Assembly: GCF_019316905.1 (NCBI RefSeq)
Contig: NZ_CP079216.1
Coordinates: forward strand, 806,001 to 870,000
Source: Tessaracoccus palaemonis
GTDB taxonomy: Bacteria; Actinomycetota; Actinomycetes; Propionibacteriales; Propionibacteriaceae
Reading direction: 5' to 3'
Length of the DNA: 64,000 bases
The notes below the pieces were generated by a model. That model was not told the DNA's origin. It saw only the letters and a program-made list of their open reading frames with translations, and searched no databases. Below, in pieces: positions 18,542 to 26,940 of this stretch (position 1 is the stretch's first letter; the number at the start of each line of letters is the position of its first letter). The position numbers and the translations under genes are program-made.

Positions 18542-19473
18542 GCGCGGGCCTTTCCCTTGAGCGAGATGGCCGGGTCGAGCCAGCGGTAGGACAGGTCGAC
18601 CAGCGTGTTGATGAGGAACACGATGACGCCGATCAGGATGATGAAGGCCTGGATCACCGCGTAGTCGCGGCGGGTCAGGGCCTCGAGCATCAGCTTGCCG
18701 ACGCCGGGGATACCGAAGATCTTCTCCACCACGACCGTGCCGCCGAGCAGCGAGCCCAGGCTCACGCCGGCGATCGTGACGACGGGGATCAGGCTGGCCC
18801 GCAGGATGTGGCGGAAGAAGATCACCTGCTCGCCGAGACCGCGGGACCTGGAGGCCCGGACGAAGTCGAGGTCCTGCGACTCGATCAGGGAGTTGCGCAG
18901 GATCTTGATGTACGGCGGGGCGACCGCGAACGCGAGAGCCACGGTGGGCAGGATCATTCCCCCGTCGCCCATGCCCATGGAGGGGACGACGCCGAGGCGG
19001 ACCGAGAAGACGTTGAGCATGACCAGCGCCAGCCAGAAGGTGGGGATGGAGGCGCCGAGCATGCAGAAGGCGAGGACCCCGCGGTCGGGCCAGCGCCCGG
19101 CGAACCGGGCGCCGACCGCGCCCAGGATGGCGGCGAGGATCAGTGCGAGCGCCAGCGCGTAGCCGGCCAGCATCAGCGTCGCCGGGAAGGCCTTGCCGAT
19201 CTCCGCGATCACGGGTTGACCTGTCATGGCCGACGTGCCGAAGTCGAGGTGGGCAAGGCTGCCCAGGTACGCGAGGTACTGCTGCCAGATGGGCATGTTC
19301 AGGCCCAGTTCCTCGCGCAGTGCCTCGATCTGCTCGTTCGTCACGGCGACCGTGTCGATGCGCAGCATCGACAGCACCACGTCGCCCGGGGCCAGCTTGA
19401 CCACCGCGAAGGCGACCAGGGTGAGGAGCCAGAGGAACACCAGCCCCTCACCCAGCTTCTTGAGAGCGACCAT
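18538..19473 (-). CDS. ABC transporter permease (NikB/DppB type)
   Basis: The product is a 311-residue permease with six transmembrane segments, the N-terminal LAPGD motif of the DppB/NikB family, a periplasmic loop with LGLNMPIWQQYLAYL and DFGTS, and the EAA loop at FVRASRSRGLGEQVIFFRHILR. The start ATG 19473 is 2 bases after the stop of the binding protein gene. It forms the channel with the permease at 17720-18541. The operon order (binding protein, B, C, D, F) is the classic one for Nik/Dpp/Cnt importers. Confidence 0.9.
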   Translation of the reverse strand: MVALKKLGEGLVFLWLLTLVAFAVVKLAPGDVVLSMLRIDTVAVTNEQIEALREELGLNMPIWQQYLAYLGSLAHLDFGTSAMTGQPVIAEIGKAFPATLMLAGYALALALILAAILGAVGARFAGRWPDRGVLAFCMLGASIPTFWLALVMLNVFSVRLGVVPSMGMGDGGMILPTVALAFAVAPPYIKILRNSLIESQDLDFVRASRSRGLGEQVIFFRHILRASLIPVVTIAGVSLGSLLGGTVVVEKIFGIPGVGKLMLEALTRRDYAVIQAFIILIGVIVFLINTLVDLSYRWLDPAISLKGKARA

Positions 19474-19475
19474 GG

Positions 19476-21032
19476 TCAGTTGATGTCCAGATCCTTGGTG
19501 ATCATCTGGAACTCGAACTCGTTGGCCGGCGTCTTCCAGCCCGTCACCGTGTCCTTGAAGGCCGCGGACTCGTTGGGGACCGTGATGTAGCTGTTGTACG
19601 CCTCGGCGTCGATGTACTCGGCGATCTCGCGGGTCTGCTCGGTGCGGGAATCCACGTCGACCTCCTTGTTGAAGGCGTCCAGCATGGACTGCAGCGTCGG
19701 GTCATCGAGGCGGCCGTGGTTCTGCGCGGCGTCCGCGCCGAAGGCGCTGTTCAGGAAGAAGGCGCCGTCGCCCCGGGAGATGGTCAGCAGGGAGTAGGTG
19801 ACCAGGTCCCAGTCGCCCTGGGGCAGGTACTCGTCGATGTTCTCGGCGACGTAGATCTCCATGTCGATGCCGACCTGGCGGGCCTGGTCCTGCACGATCT
19901 GCGCGATCTGCGGGAGTTCGGCGCGCGCCACGTACGTGGCCATCTTCAGTGAGAGGGGCTGGCCGTCACGGGTGACCTTGCCGTCGGCGACGTCGAGGCC
20001 GGCGGCCTCGAAGTGCTGCAGAGCAGCCTCGACGCCGAACTCGTGCTCGGTGGTCTCGGGGGAGAAGGGCCAGTCGCCGGGGAAGACGTTGTAGGCGACG
20101 GTGGCCTGGCCGCCCATCACGGTGTCGACGATCGACTGGCGGTCGACCAGCGCGTCGATGCCGCGCCTGAACTCCTCGTTGTTCCACAGGTCGGCGTTGG
20201 CGCCGGAGTAGTTGTAGAGGAGGTGGTAGACCCGGGTGCCGGACACGGTGTCCACGGTCAGCGACTCGTCGGCCTCCAGCGTGGGGAGGCTCTCGAGGCC
20301 GGGGCGGTAGATGATGTCGGCGTCTCCGGACTGCAGGGCCATGACGCGGGCGTTGGAGTCCTCGTTGGCGGTCATGACGACCTTGTCGAGCTTTGCGGTG
20401 CCGTCCCAGTAGCTGTCGTTGCGGCTCAGCACGGCCTCGCCGGCGATGTCGAAGCTGTCGAACTTGAAGGCGCCCGTGCCGACCGGCAGGTCGCCCTCGG
20501 CGTCGACGTCGGTGATGACGGCGTTGAAGTGCACCAGGTTCGAGATGAGGGCGGGGTACACGTCGGCGGTGGTGATGCTCAGCGTGTGCTCATCGACCAC
20601 CTCCATCGAATCGATGGTGAGCGCGGCCGCGACGCCGGGGTTGACGTCGATGCTGTCCTGCAGGCTGGCCATGACCTTCTCGGCAGTCATCGGCTCGCCG
20701 TTGTGGAACTCGACGCCCTCCCGGAGATGGAAGGTCCAGTGCTGCGCGTCGTCGGTGTCCCAGCTCTCCGCCAGCCAGGGGTAGAGCTCGAGGGTGTCGG
20801 GGTCGAAGCCGACGAGGGTCTCGACGGCACCGGAGTTGAGGATGAATGAGGCCTGCACCTGGTGGGCGTCGGTGGTGTTGGCGGGGTAGACCGTCACGAA
20901 GTTGAGGGTCTTGTCCGCGGCGGTGGCGTCCGCGGTGGAGTCGCTGCTGCCGGAGCCGCAGGCGGCGAGCGCGAGGCTGGCGGCTGCCGCCAGCGCGGTG
21001 AGTGCCCGGGCGAGCGTGGAAGCTCGTTTCAT
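19476..21032 (-). CDS. Nickel/peptide-family substrate-binding lipoprotein
   Basis: The product is a 518-residue solute-binding protein of ABC family 5. A lipoprotein signal with lipobox LAAC puts the lipidated cysteine at residue 25, so the mature protein sits on the outer face of the membrane. The mature chain has the family landmarks (VETLVGFDPDTLELYPWLAESW, WTFHLREGVEFHNGEPMTAEKV, RNDSYWDG, FRRGIDALVDRQSI). Overall form is nearest to NikA/CntA-type metal(-chelate) binders. The first gene after the cobalamin riboswitch, it is expected to be switched off when B12 is plentiful, consistent with cobalt or a cobalt chelate as ligand. Ligand identity is inference. Confidence 0.88.
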   Translation of the reverse strand: MKRASTLARALTALAAAASLALAACGSGSSDSTADATAADKTLNFVTVYPANTTDAHQVQASFILNSGAVETLVGFDPDTLELYPWLAESWDTDDAQHWTFHLREGVEFHNGEPMTAEKVMASLQDSIDVNPGVAAALTIDSMEVVDEHTLSITTADVYPALISNLVHFNAVITDVDAEGDLPVGTGAFKFDSFDIAGEAVLSRNDSYWDGTAKLDKVVMTANEDSNARVMALQSGDADIIYRPGLESLPTLEADESLTVDTVSGTRVYHLLYNYSGANADLWNNEEFRRGIDALVDRQSIVDTVMGGQATVAYNVFPGDWPFSPETTEHEFGVEAALQHFEAAGLDVADGKVTRDGQPLSLKMATYVARAELPQIAQIVQDQARQVGIDMEIYVAENIDEYLPQGDWDLVTYSLLTISRGDGAFFLNSAFGADAAQNHGRLDDPTLQSMLDAFNKEVDVDSRTEQTREIAEYIDAEAYNSYITVPNESAAFKDTVTGWKTPANEFEFQMITKDLDIN

Positions 21033-21191
21033 GGTTGAGTGCCTTTCAGGAGCCACGCCGGGAGTCGGCGTCGAGGTGTGGTTCCTGACGCGCGGGAGCG
21101 GGCGCTACGAAGGCGCGACCGACGGCTCCTGCCACCAGCCGGTGCAGGCGTCGATCCGAAGTCCGTGTCGCGGGACCCGTCAACCCACAAG

Positions 21192-21345
21192 GCCGACTGT
21201 TTTCGGGCTCAGGGTCATCCTTCTCCGGTGCCTTCCCAGGATCTCTCCCAGTGGCATCCAAACCGGAGTCGTCACCTATACCGCTGCGCGTCAGTCCCGG
21301 ATTCTCACCGGAGTTCCAGGTGCCCTTTTGGGGCACCGCCAGCCT
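21192..21345 (-). promoter_or_regulatory. Cobalamin riboswitch, full-length form
   Basis: Read on the minus strand, this leader shows the canonical B12 element in order: GGTGAGAATCCGGG (21296-21309), the following GACTGACGCGCAGCGG, then GCCACTGGGAGAG (about 21243-21256), GGGAAGGCACC (21228-21238) and the 3' box GAGCCCGAAAAC (21199-21210). It sits about 160 bases before the binding-protein start in a 395-base gap that otherwise holds only the promoters of the divergent operons. B12 binding should lower expression of the five-gene importer. Confidence 0.9.
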
Positions 21346-21428
21346 TGCGGAGAGAGCCTAACCCGCGCTGAGGGCGAAGTGGCTGGCGGGGTACGTTTAC
21401 TTATCCGAAACGACAACCAGGAGGATCG

Positions 21429-22334
21429 ATGGTGAGTGTGCAGGTGGCCACCGCGGAGCCCTACCTCGGCGTCAACCCGGACGACAACCTGCTGCTCGCG
21501 TCGCTGCACCGGGCCGGGGCCGACGCGACGCTGGCCGCGTGGGACGACCCGGCACAGGCATGGGACTGCGACGCGGTGATCCTCAGGTCCACCTGGGGTT
21601 ACCAGAGCCGGATCCCGGACTTCCTCGGCTGGCTCGACCGGCTCGACGAGGCCGGCTGCGCGGTGCTGAACCCGACGCAGATGGTGCGCGACAACATCGA
21701 CAAGGCCGTGCAGTTCGAGTGGCTCGACAGGCTGGGCATCCAGCGGATCCCCGAGTTCCGGATCGACCGGCGGGCGCCTGCCGACAGGCTCGTCGGGCAG
21801 CTGCGGGACCACTTCCCGGACGCCGAGGCGTACGTCGTCAAGCCGAGCATCTCCGCCAGCGGGCACCACACGCTCCTTTTCGATCCCGACCGCAACACGA
21901 ACCTCCCGTCCGCCACGCTGGAGGAGGTGGTCGCGCTCGTCGACGACGTGATCGCCCGCGACTGGGACCCGGTCGTGATCCTGCAGCCGTACGCCCGGGA
22001 GATCGAGCAGGGGGAAACCGCCGTCGTGTTCATCGGCGGGGCCTACAGCCACGCCTTCACGCGTTTCCCGGGGGTGATCGCGGGGGGCCGCGGAGCGGAG
22101 GTCACGCAGGCGGCCCCGGAACAGGTGGCGCTCGCGGACCGGGTGCTGGCGGGCCTCCCGACCATGCCCGCCTACGCGCGCGTCGACCTCATCTCCACTG
22201 CGCATGGCCCCGTCGTGATGGAGGTGGAACTGGCCGAGCCGTGGTTGGGGTTCAGCCTCCTGCCCGACGCGGCCCGGGAGCGGGCGGTCGACTCCCTCGC
22301 CGGGGCGGTGGTCGCGGCTAGTGTGAGGGCATGA
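21429..22334 (+). CDS. ATP-grasp domain protein
   Basis: The protein has 301 residues and an ATP-grasp layout: an N-terminal pre-grasp domain (about 1-100, VILRSTWGYQSRIPDFLGWL), a lysine strand (YVVKPSISASG near 140), a central segment VILQPYAREIEQGETAVVFIGGAYSHAF, and the Mg-binding end RVDLISTAHGPVVMEVELAEPWLGF with the acidic ligands. Such proteins ligate carboxylates to amines or thiols (RimK-, cyanophycin- or peptide-ligase-like), but the substrate cannot be named. AGGAGG at 21419-21424 fits ATG 21429. The stop overlaps the acpS start (ATGA). It diverges from the importer operon. Confidence 0.75.
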   Translation: MVSVQVATAEPYLGVNPDDNLLLASLHRAGADATLAAWDDPAQAWDCDAVILRSTWGYQSRIPDFLGWLDRLDEAGCAVLNPTQMVRDNIDKAVQFEWLDRLGIQRIPEFRIDRRAPADRLVGQLRDHFPDAEAYVVKPSISASGHHTLLFDPDRNTNLPSATLEEVVALVDDVIARDWDPVVILQPYAREIEQGETAVVFIGGAYSHAFTRFPGVIAGGRGAEVTQAAPEQVALADRVLAGLPTMPAYARVDLISTAHGPVVMEVELAEPWLGFSLLPDAARERAVDSLAGAVVAASVRA

Positions 22335-22681
22335 TCGTTGGCATCGGCACCGACCTCATCGTCATCGACAGGTTCCGCGAGATGCTGGAGCGTCGGCCGG
22401 GCCTGGCCGAACGCCTGCTGACCCCGCTGGAACGGACGCTGTCGATCGAGTCGCAGGCCGCGCGGTTCTCCGCCAAGGAGGCCTTCGCCAAGGCGCTCGG
22501 CTCGCCGGGCGGCATGCGCTGGCTCGACTGCGAGGTCGTCAAGACCGACGACGGCGTGCCGCGGTTCGTCAACACGGGCACGGTCGCGGCGCGGGTCGAG
22601 GAACTCGGCGTCGGGCGCATCCACCTGTCGATCAGCCACGACGGCGGCTTCGCCACCACGATGGTGGTGTGCGAGGCATGA
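22331..22681 (+). CDS. acpS: Holo-[acyl-carrier-protein] synthase
   Basis: AcpS transfers the phosphopantetheine arm from CoA to acyl carrier protein, making it active for fatty acid synthesis. The 116-residue protein has the family length and the two Mg/CoA motifs: GIGTDLI with D8, and RFSAKEAFAKALG with E50 of KEAFAKA. The C-terminal strand HLSISHDGGFATTMVV is also typical. Start and stop overlap both neighbours in the form ATGA, so the ATP-grasp, acpS and nnr genes are translated as a coupled set. Confidence 0.94.
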   Translation: MIVGIGTDLIVIDRFREMLERRPGLAERLLTPLERTLSIESQAARFSAKEAFAKALGSPGGMRWLDCEVVKTDDGVPRFVNTGTVAARVEELGVGRIHLSISHDGGFATTMVVCEA

Positions 22682-24063
22682 GGACCGTCGTCACCGCCGT
22701 GGGGATGCGCGACGCCGAGCAGCGCTTCTTCGACGCCCACCCCGGCGTCGACCTGATGGGCCGGGCGGCCCGCGCCGTCGCCCGCGTCGCGGCCGAGGTG
22801 AACACAGCGGGGCAGGTGCTCGTGGTCGCCGGCCGGGGTAACAACGGGGGAGATGGACTCTTCGCCGCGTCGATCCTGGCCCAGCATCGACGCGTGCTGG
22901 TGTGGTCCGCGTTCGGGCGCACACACGAGGCCGGGCAGGCGGCCGCACGGGCTGCGGGCTGCCAGTTCGTCGACGCCCTCGGGGCGCTGGAGGCACTGCC
23001 GGACTGCGGACTGGTGATCGACGCGGTCGCGGGCCTCGGCTCGCGCCCGGGGCTCCCGCAGGCACTCGAGACCTTCGCCGCCGCCTGCGAGTCGTCGGCG
23101 ATCGACGTGCTGGCCGTCGACCTGCCGAGCGGGCTGGACGCCGACTCCGGGGCCGAGCAGCCGAGCTTCCGCGCGACCCACACCGTCACGTTCGCCGCGC
23201 TCAAGCCGTGCCACGTGTCGCAGCCCGCCGCCGGGCGCTGCGGGAGGGTACACGTCGTCGACATCGGTGTGGAGATCGACGGCACCCAGCTGCGCCAGGC
23301 CGAGGAGGCCGACGTGGCCGCCTGGTGGCCGACGCCCACCGCCTCCTCAGACAAGTACGCGCGCGGCGTCGTGCTGTTCGACACGGGGTCGTCGCGCTAC
23401 CAGGGTGCGGCGCTGCTCGGCATCGCCGGCGCGCTGCACGCCGGCACGGGCATGGTCCGCTACGCCGGGCCCGTGCACTCCGGCCTCATCCTGACCAGGT
23501 ATCCCAGCGTCGTGATGGGCGACGGTCGGGCCCAGGCTGCGGTCCTCGGCTCCGGCTGGGGCGAGGATGAGGGCGCGTCCGGCCGGGTCTCCAGCGCGCG
23601 ACTGCACGCCCCCGTCGCCGTGGTGGACGCCGACGCGCTCTACAGCCTGCCCGGCAGGATCGACGGCTGGCTGCTCACGCCCCACGCGGGCGAGCTCGCC
23701 CGACTGCTGGGCTGCTCCCGCTCCCACGTCGAGTCGAGCCCGGTCTCGTGCGCCAGGGAGGTGGCCCGGGTGACCGGGGCGACCGTCCTGCTCAAGGGCG
23801 CCACGCAGTATGTCGCGGAGCCGGGAGGCCGCGTGACGATCGCAGTGCCTGGGCCGCACTGGAGCGCGCAGGCGGGATCGGGCGACGTGCTCGCCGGGAT
23901 CTGCGGGGCGCTGCTGGCGGCGGGGCTGCCCGCGTGGCAGGCGGCCGTTGCCGGGGCCAGCATCCAGGCGATGGCGGCGGCGCGCAACCCGGGCCCCTAC
24001 CCGCCCGACGAGCTGGCCCGTCGGCTTCCCGACGTGATCGCTGGGTTGGTCGCCGCGGACTGA
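22678..24063 (+). CDS. nnr: Bifunctional NAD(P)H-hydrate epimerase / ADP-dependent dehydratase
   Basis: The protein repairs hydrated NAD(P)H. It has 461 residues in two domains: YjeF_N epimerase (about 1-210, with VAGRGNNGGDGLFAA and AVDLPSGLDADSG) and a YjeF_C ribokinase-fold dehydratase (about 225-455, with LTPHAGELARLLG, VLLKGATQYVAEPGG and the catalytic loop QAGSGDVLAGICGALLAAG). I chose ATG 22678, which overlaps the acpS stop, over an in-frame ATG three codons earlier. acpS-nnr followed by alr and the tsaE block is a frequent actinobacterial order; here alr is absent and about 5 kb of other genes follow. Confidence 0.93.
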   Translation: MRTVVTAVGMRDAEQRFFDAHPGVDLMGRAARAVARVAAEVNTAGQVLVVAGRGNNGGDGLFAASILAQHRRVLVWSAFGRTHEAGQAAARAAGCQFVDALGALEALPDCGLVIDAVAGLGSRPGLPQALETFAAACESSAIDVLAVDLPSGLDADSGAEQPSFRATHTVTFAALKPCHVSQPAAGRCGRVHVVDIGVEIDGTQLRQAEEADVAAWWPTPTASSDKYARGVVLFDTGSSRYQGAALLGIAGALHAGTGMVRYAGPVHSGLILTRYPSVVMGDGRAQAAVLGSGWGEDEGASGRVSSARLHAPVAVVDADALYSLPGRIDGWLLTPHAGELARLLGCSRSHVESSPVSCAREVARVTGATVLLKGATQYVAEPGGRVTIAVPGPHWSAQAGSGDVLAGICGALLAAGLPAWQAAVAGASIQAMAAARNPGPYPPDELARRLPDVIAGLVAAD

Positions 24064-24134
24064 CCGGCCCCGCCCCGCCCTGAGCCCACGTTCGCTGTCC
24101 CGACCCCGCACCAGTCCTTCCGCGCGTCCCCGTC

Positions 24135-24205
24135 GGCACAAGAATGCGCATATCGGGTACGGCGTCCGTATTCTGCAGCGGCTCCGAAATGGGCATTCTT
24201 GTGCC
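24135..24205. repeat. Palindromic repeat element, copy 1
   Basis: The left arm GGCACAAGAATGCGCAT (24135-24151) pairs with the right arm ATGGGCATTCTTGTGCC (24189-24205) in 16 of 17 positions around a loop containing TGCAGCG. Two related elements lie at 24270-24349 and 25273-25341. This copy is in the gap 24064-24431, which holds no gene that I can support. Confidence 0.75.
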
Positions 24206-24269
24206 GGCTGTCGATGAGCCGCCCCGGCCAGCCCGTCCCCGTATCCACATGTCCCCGAAGCGCCCACCC

Positions 24270-24349
24270 GGCACAAGAATGCCCATGCCGGACGCGGTGT
24301 CCGTATAGTGCAGCGGGTTCGAGATAGGCATTTTTGTGGCTCTTGTGCC
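24270..24349. repeat. Palindromic repeat element, copy 2
   Basis: The left arm GGCACAAGAATGCCCAT (24270-24286) faces ATAGGCATTTTTGTGGC (24324-24340) with a central CCGTAT..TGCAGCG shared with copy 1. A second CTTGTGCC follows at 24342-24349. It ends about 80 bases before the ATG chosen for the DUF559 gene and may therefore lie in its leader. Confidence 0.7.
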
Positions 24350-24431
24350 GCTGTGGATAAGCCGGATCGAGTCATCCACAACCCGTCGGAAGGGGTTGTC
24401 GAGGCCCGATGTGGGGGCGACATTGGGACGC

Positions 24432-25241
24432 ATGATCTACACGGGAGTGCAGTCCTACGCCGATATCCGGGGGTCCGGTGCGCGACGCAGGGACATCGAG
24501 GACGCCTTGGCTGCGGGGACCATCGTCAGGGTGCAGCGAGGCTGGTACGCGGGACGCGACGCCGATCAGAGAGTGGTGCGGGGTCTGGTTGACGGTTGCA
24601 GGCTCGGCTGCCTGACCGGGTGCGCGGTGCACGGCATCTGGACCCCTCGCGACGACCGGATCCATGCGGTCTACGGGAGGGGGAATCAACCGGTGGAACG
24701 GGAGGAATACGTTCTGCATGCCGACCCCGGACCTCGTCCGCGGACTCCCCTCTGGCCCCTGGTCGACTGCCTGCGGCAGGTTGCCCGGCACCACGACACG
24801 GAAACCACCCTCATTGTGGTCGAATCGGCGCTCTACAAGGGGCTTGTCAGCCCGGACGAGGTGCAGGACATCGTCGCTGCGCTTCCGGTGGACCGTCGGG
24901 GGTTCGCCGGCCAACTCCGCCGGGCGGAGTCCGGCACGGAGACCCGCGTTCGGTACTTCCTGAAGCGCCGTGGGGTGGGGGTGCGCCCCCAGGTCGTCGT
25001 GTCGGGGGTGGGCCGCGTCGACCTTCTGGTGGGTCAGAGTCTGATCATCGAATGCGACAGCGATGAGTTTCATCGGAGTCGCGAGCAACAGTTCCTGGAT
25101 CGGGAGCGGGACCTGTCCGCGAGGCTCCTCGGGTACAACACACTCCGGCTGAGCTATGACCATGTCTGGTGGAGGTGGGAGCAGACCCAGGAGAGGCTCC
25201 TATGGCAGACCCGGCGTCGGCATCATGGTCGTCGGCCGTGA
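24432..25241 (+). CDS. AbiEi-like winged-helix / DUF559 nuclease-fold protein
   Basis: The protein has 269 residues. The N-terminal part (SYADIRGSGARRRDIEDAL, AGTIVRVQRGWYAG) resembles the winged-helix domain of AbiEi-type antitoxins. The C-terminal part resembles DUF559, related to Vsr and restriction-type endonucleases: E170 in ESGTETRVRYFL, D197 in GRVDLLV, E207 in IIECDSDEFH, then the helix FLDRERDLSARLLGYNTLRL. Such proteins are common in actinobacterial genomes; no activity is known to me. I use ATG 24432; GTG 24336 lies inside repeat copy 2 and is less likely. Repeats flank the gene on both sides, and no toxin partner is adjacent. Confidence 0.7.
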   Translation: MIYTGVQSYADIRGSGARRRDIEDALAAGTIVRVQRGWYAGRDADQRVVRGLVDGCRLGCLTGCAVHGIWTPRDDRIHAVYGRGNQPVEREEYVLHADPGPRPRTPLWPLVDCLRQVARHHDTETTLIVVESALYKGLVSPDEVQDIVAALPVDRRGFAGQLRRAESGTETRVRYFLKRRGVGVRPQVVVSGVGRVDLLVGQSLIIECDSDEFHRSREQQFLDRERDLSARLLGYNTLRLSYDHVWWRWEQTQERLLWQTRRRHHGRRP

Positions 25242-25272
25242 TGTTCCTGTGTTCCTGTCCACTCAAATCCGT

Positions 25273-25341
25273 GCACAAGAATGCCTATTTCAGGCCTGCT
25301 GGCAGCATGTTGCAGCGCCGCCGAAATGCGCATTGTTGTGC
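25273..25341. repeat. Palindromic repeat element, copy 3
   Basis: The left arm GCACAAGAATGCCTATTTC and the right arm GAAATGCGCATTGTTGTGC (25323-25341) form an imperfect palindrome with the shared TGCAGCGCCGCCGA centre-right segment. It starts 31 bases after the stop of the DUF559 gene, so copies 1 and 2 and copy 3 bracket that gene. Confidence 0.7.
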
Positions 25342-25380
25342 GGGAAAGGGCCGAACGGGAGAAGGATCAGGGCGGACGGG

Positions 25381-25600
25381 CGGGCGCGGCTGGGTCAGGC
25401 GGGCGGGCGCGGCCGGGTCAGGCGGGCGGGCGCGGCCGGGTCAGGCGGGCGGGCGCGGCCGGGTCAGGCGGGCGGGCGCGGCCGGGTCAGGCGGGCGGGC
25501 GCGGCCGGGTCAGGCGGGCGGGCGCGGCCGGGTCAGGCGGCGAGGGCGGCCGGGTCAGGCGGCGAGGGCGGCCGGGTCAGGCGGCGAGGGCGCGGCCGCG
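25381..25600. repeat. 23-bp tandem repeat array
   Basis: A unit of 23 bases (GGGCGCGGCCGGGTCAGGCG plus 3 bases) recurs about seven times from 25381, nearly without change, followed by about two 22-base variants with GAGGGCGG in place of GGGCGCGG. The last units run into the 3' end of the glycosyltransferase gene: each unit contains TCAGGCGG, the complement of that gene's final codons and TGA. The array lies mainly in the 247-base gap between the glycosyltransferase stop and copy 3 of the palindromic repeat. Its length not being a multiple of three, and the stop in every unit, argue against a coding role. Confidence 0.85.
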
Positions 25601-26713
25601 CACCGACATGGAGATGGCCTTGGTGTAGTGGCCGACGAGCTCGGTGCAGATACTCTCCCACGAGCGGTCCAGCGTCGAGGCCCTTGCCGTGTCGCCGAAG
25701 GCCCGACGCTTCGCATCGTCGCCGATCAGGTCGGTGACGAAGCCCCGCATGGCGTGCAGGTCGCCGGGCTCGTAGAGCCAGCCGGTGCGCGAGGGGCTGA
25801 TCAGGTCGATCGGGCCGCCGCGGCGCGGGGCGACGACGGGCAGCCCCGACGCCTTGGCCTCCTGGATGGCCTGGCAGAACGTCTCGAGCTCGCCGGGGTG
25901 GACGAACAGATCGAGGCTCGCCATGGCGCGGGGGAGGTCCTCGCCCGTGAGCTGGCCGAGGAACACCGCGCCGGGGAGTCGCGCCTCAAGCTGGCCCCGC
26001 AGCGGGCCGTCGCCGATCACCACCATGCGGGTGCCCGGGATGTCCGAGAGGACGGCGAGGTCCTCGACGCGCTTCTCGGTGGCCAGCCGACCCATGTAGC
26101 CGATCAGCCGCTCGCCGTTGGGGGCGAACGTGGCGCGGAATGAGGCGTCGCGCTTGGCCGGGTCGAAGCGGCGGGAGTCGACGCCGCGCGCCCACACCCC
26201 GACGCGCGGGATGCCGTGCGTCACGAGCTGGTTCTGCGCGTAGGTCGACGGCGCGAAGTTGAGGCAGGCGAGCGAGTGCACACGGCGCACGTGGTGCCAC
26301 AGGAACTGCTCGAAGTGCCCGAAGCCGTAGCGCGTGGCGAAGCTCGGCAGGTCGGTCTGGAAGATGCCGACGACAGGGATCCCCAGTCGGGAGGCGACGG
26401 ACGCGGCCTTGAAGCCGAGCACCACCGGCGCCGCGAGATGCACGACGTCGGGGTTGAACGACGTCAGGAGACGGGTGACCGTGTGGGTGGTCGTCGTGAC
26501 CACGCGGATGTCGTCGTAGAAGGGGAGACCAACGGAAGCGACGGTCTCGATCGGGAAACCGAGATACTCGGACGGGACCTTGTCGCCGTCCGACGGGGCG
26601 ATGACCATGGCCTCGTGGCCCGTGGCCTTCAGGTGCTCCAGAACGCGCAGCACCGAGTTGGTGACTCCGTTGAGGGTGGGGAGAAAGCTCTCCGCGACAA
26701 TCGCGACTCGCAC
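25577..26713 (-). CDS. Glycosyltransferase family 4, MgtA-like mannosyltransferase
   Basis: The product is a 378-residue GT-B retaining glycosyltransferase of family 4. The N-terminal domain opens with [26 protein letters not shown]; the C-terminal nucleotide-sugar domain has [27 protein letters not shown] and the E-x7-E segment in [24 protein letters not shown]. The closest look-alikes are the actinobacterial GDP-mannose-dependent enzymes of the MgtA / PimB' kind that act on lipid acceptors at the inner membrane. The exact acceptor is inference. The start is GTG 26713. The 3' end merges with a tandem repeat array. Confidence 0.85.
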   Translation of the reverse strand: MRVAIVAESFLPTLNGVTNSVLRVLEHLKATGHEAMVIAPSDGDKVPSEYLGFPIETVASVGLPFYDDIRVVTTTTHTVTRLLTSFNPDVVHLAAPVVLGFKAASVASRLGIPVVGIFQTDLPSFATRYGFGHFEQFLWHHVRRVHSLACLNFAPSTYAQNQLVTHGIPRVGVWARGVDSRRFDPAKRDASFRATFAPNGERLIGYMGRLATEKRVEDLAVLSDIPGTRMVVIGDGPLRGQLEARLPGAVFLGQLTGEDLPRAMASLDLFVHPGELETFCQAIQEAKASGLPVVAPRRGGPIDLISPSRTGWLYEPGDLHAMRGFVTDLIGDDAKRRAFGDTARASTLDRSWESICTELVGHYTKAISMSVRGRALAA

Positions 26714-26940
26714 GCTTCGATACTAGCGGGGCGTGCCGTTCGGGCCATGCCCGGCGGGCGAAGGACAGGTGAACATACACCCTCCACCAGGGGTCGGTTC
26801 GGAAATCCCAGAGAAATAGCGTAGAGTGGTCGGGCCCGGCCGCGGCGCATATCGCCCGAGTGACACATGAGCGGGCACCGAGGATCCGCCCCTTCGTAAC
26901 CTGGCGGACGCACCTAGCCCCCTCAGAGGATTCTTCTGTC

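Noticed and set aside
24336-24431. GTG 24336 as the DUF559 gene start
   Set aside because: It lies inside a palindromic repeat, and the 32 extra residues do not look like the family; ATG 24432 gives the normal winged-helix start.
25381-25600. Tandem array as a CRISPR
   Set aside because: Units are contiguous with no unique spacers, and there are no cas genes nearby.
25273-25640. Tandem array as part of a longer coding region on the plus strand
   Set aside because: A 23-base period changes frame at each unit and the translation is only repeated Gly/Arg/Ala; no start signal or homology supports it.
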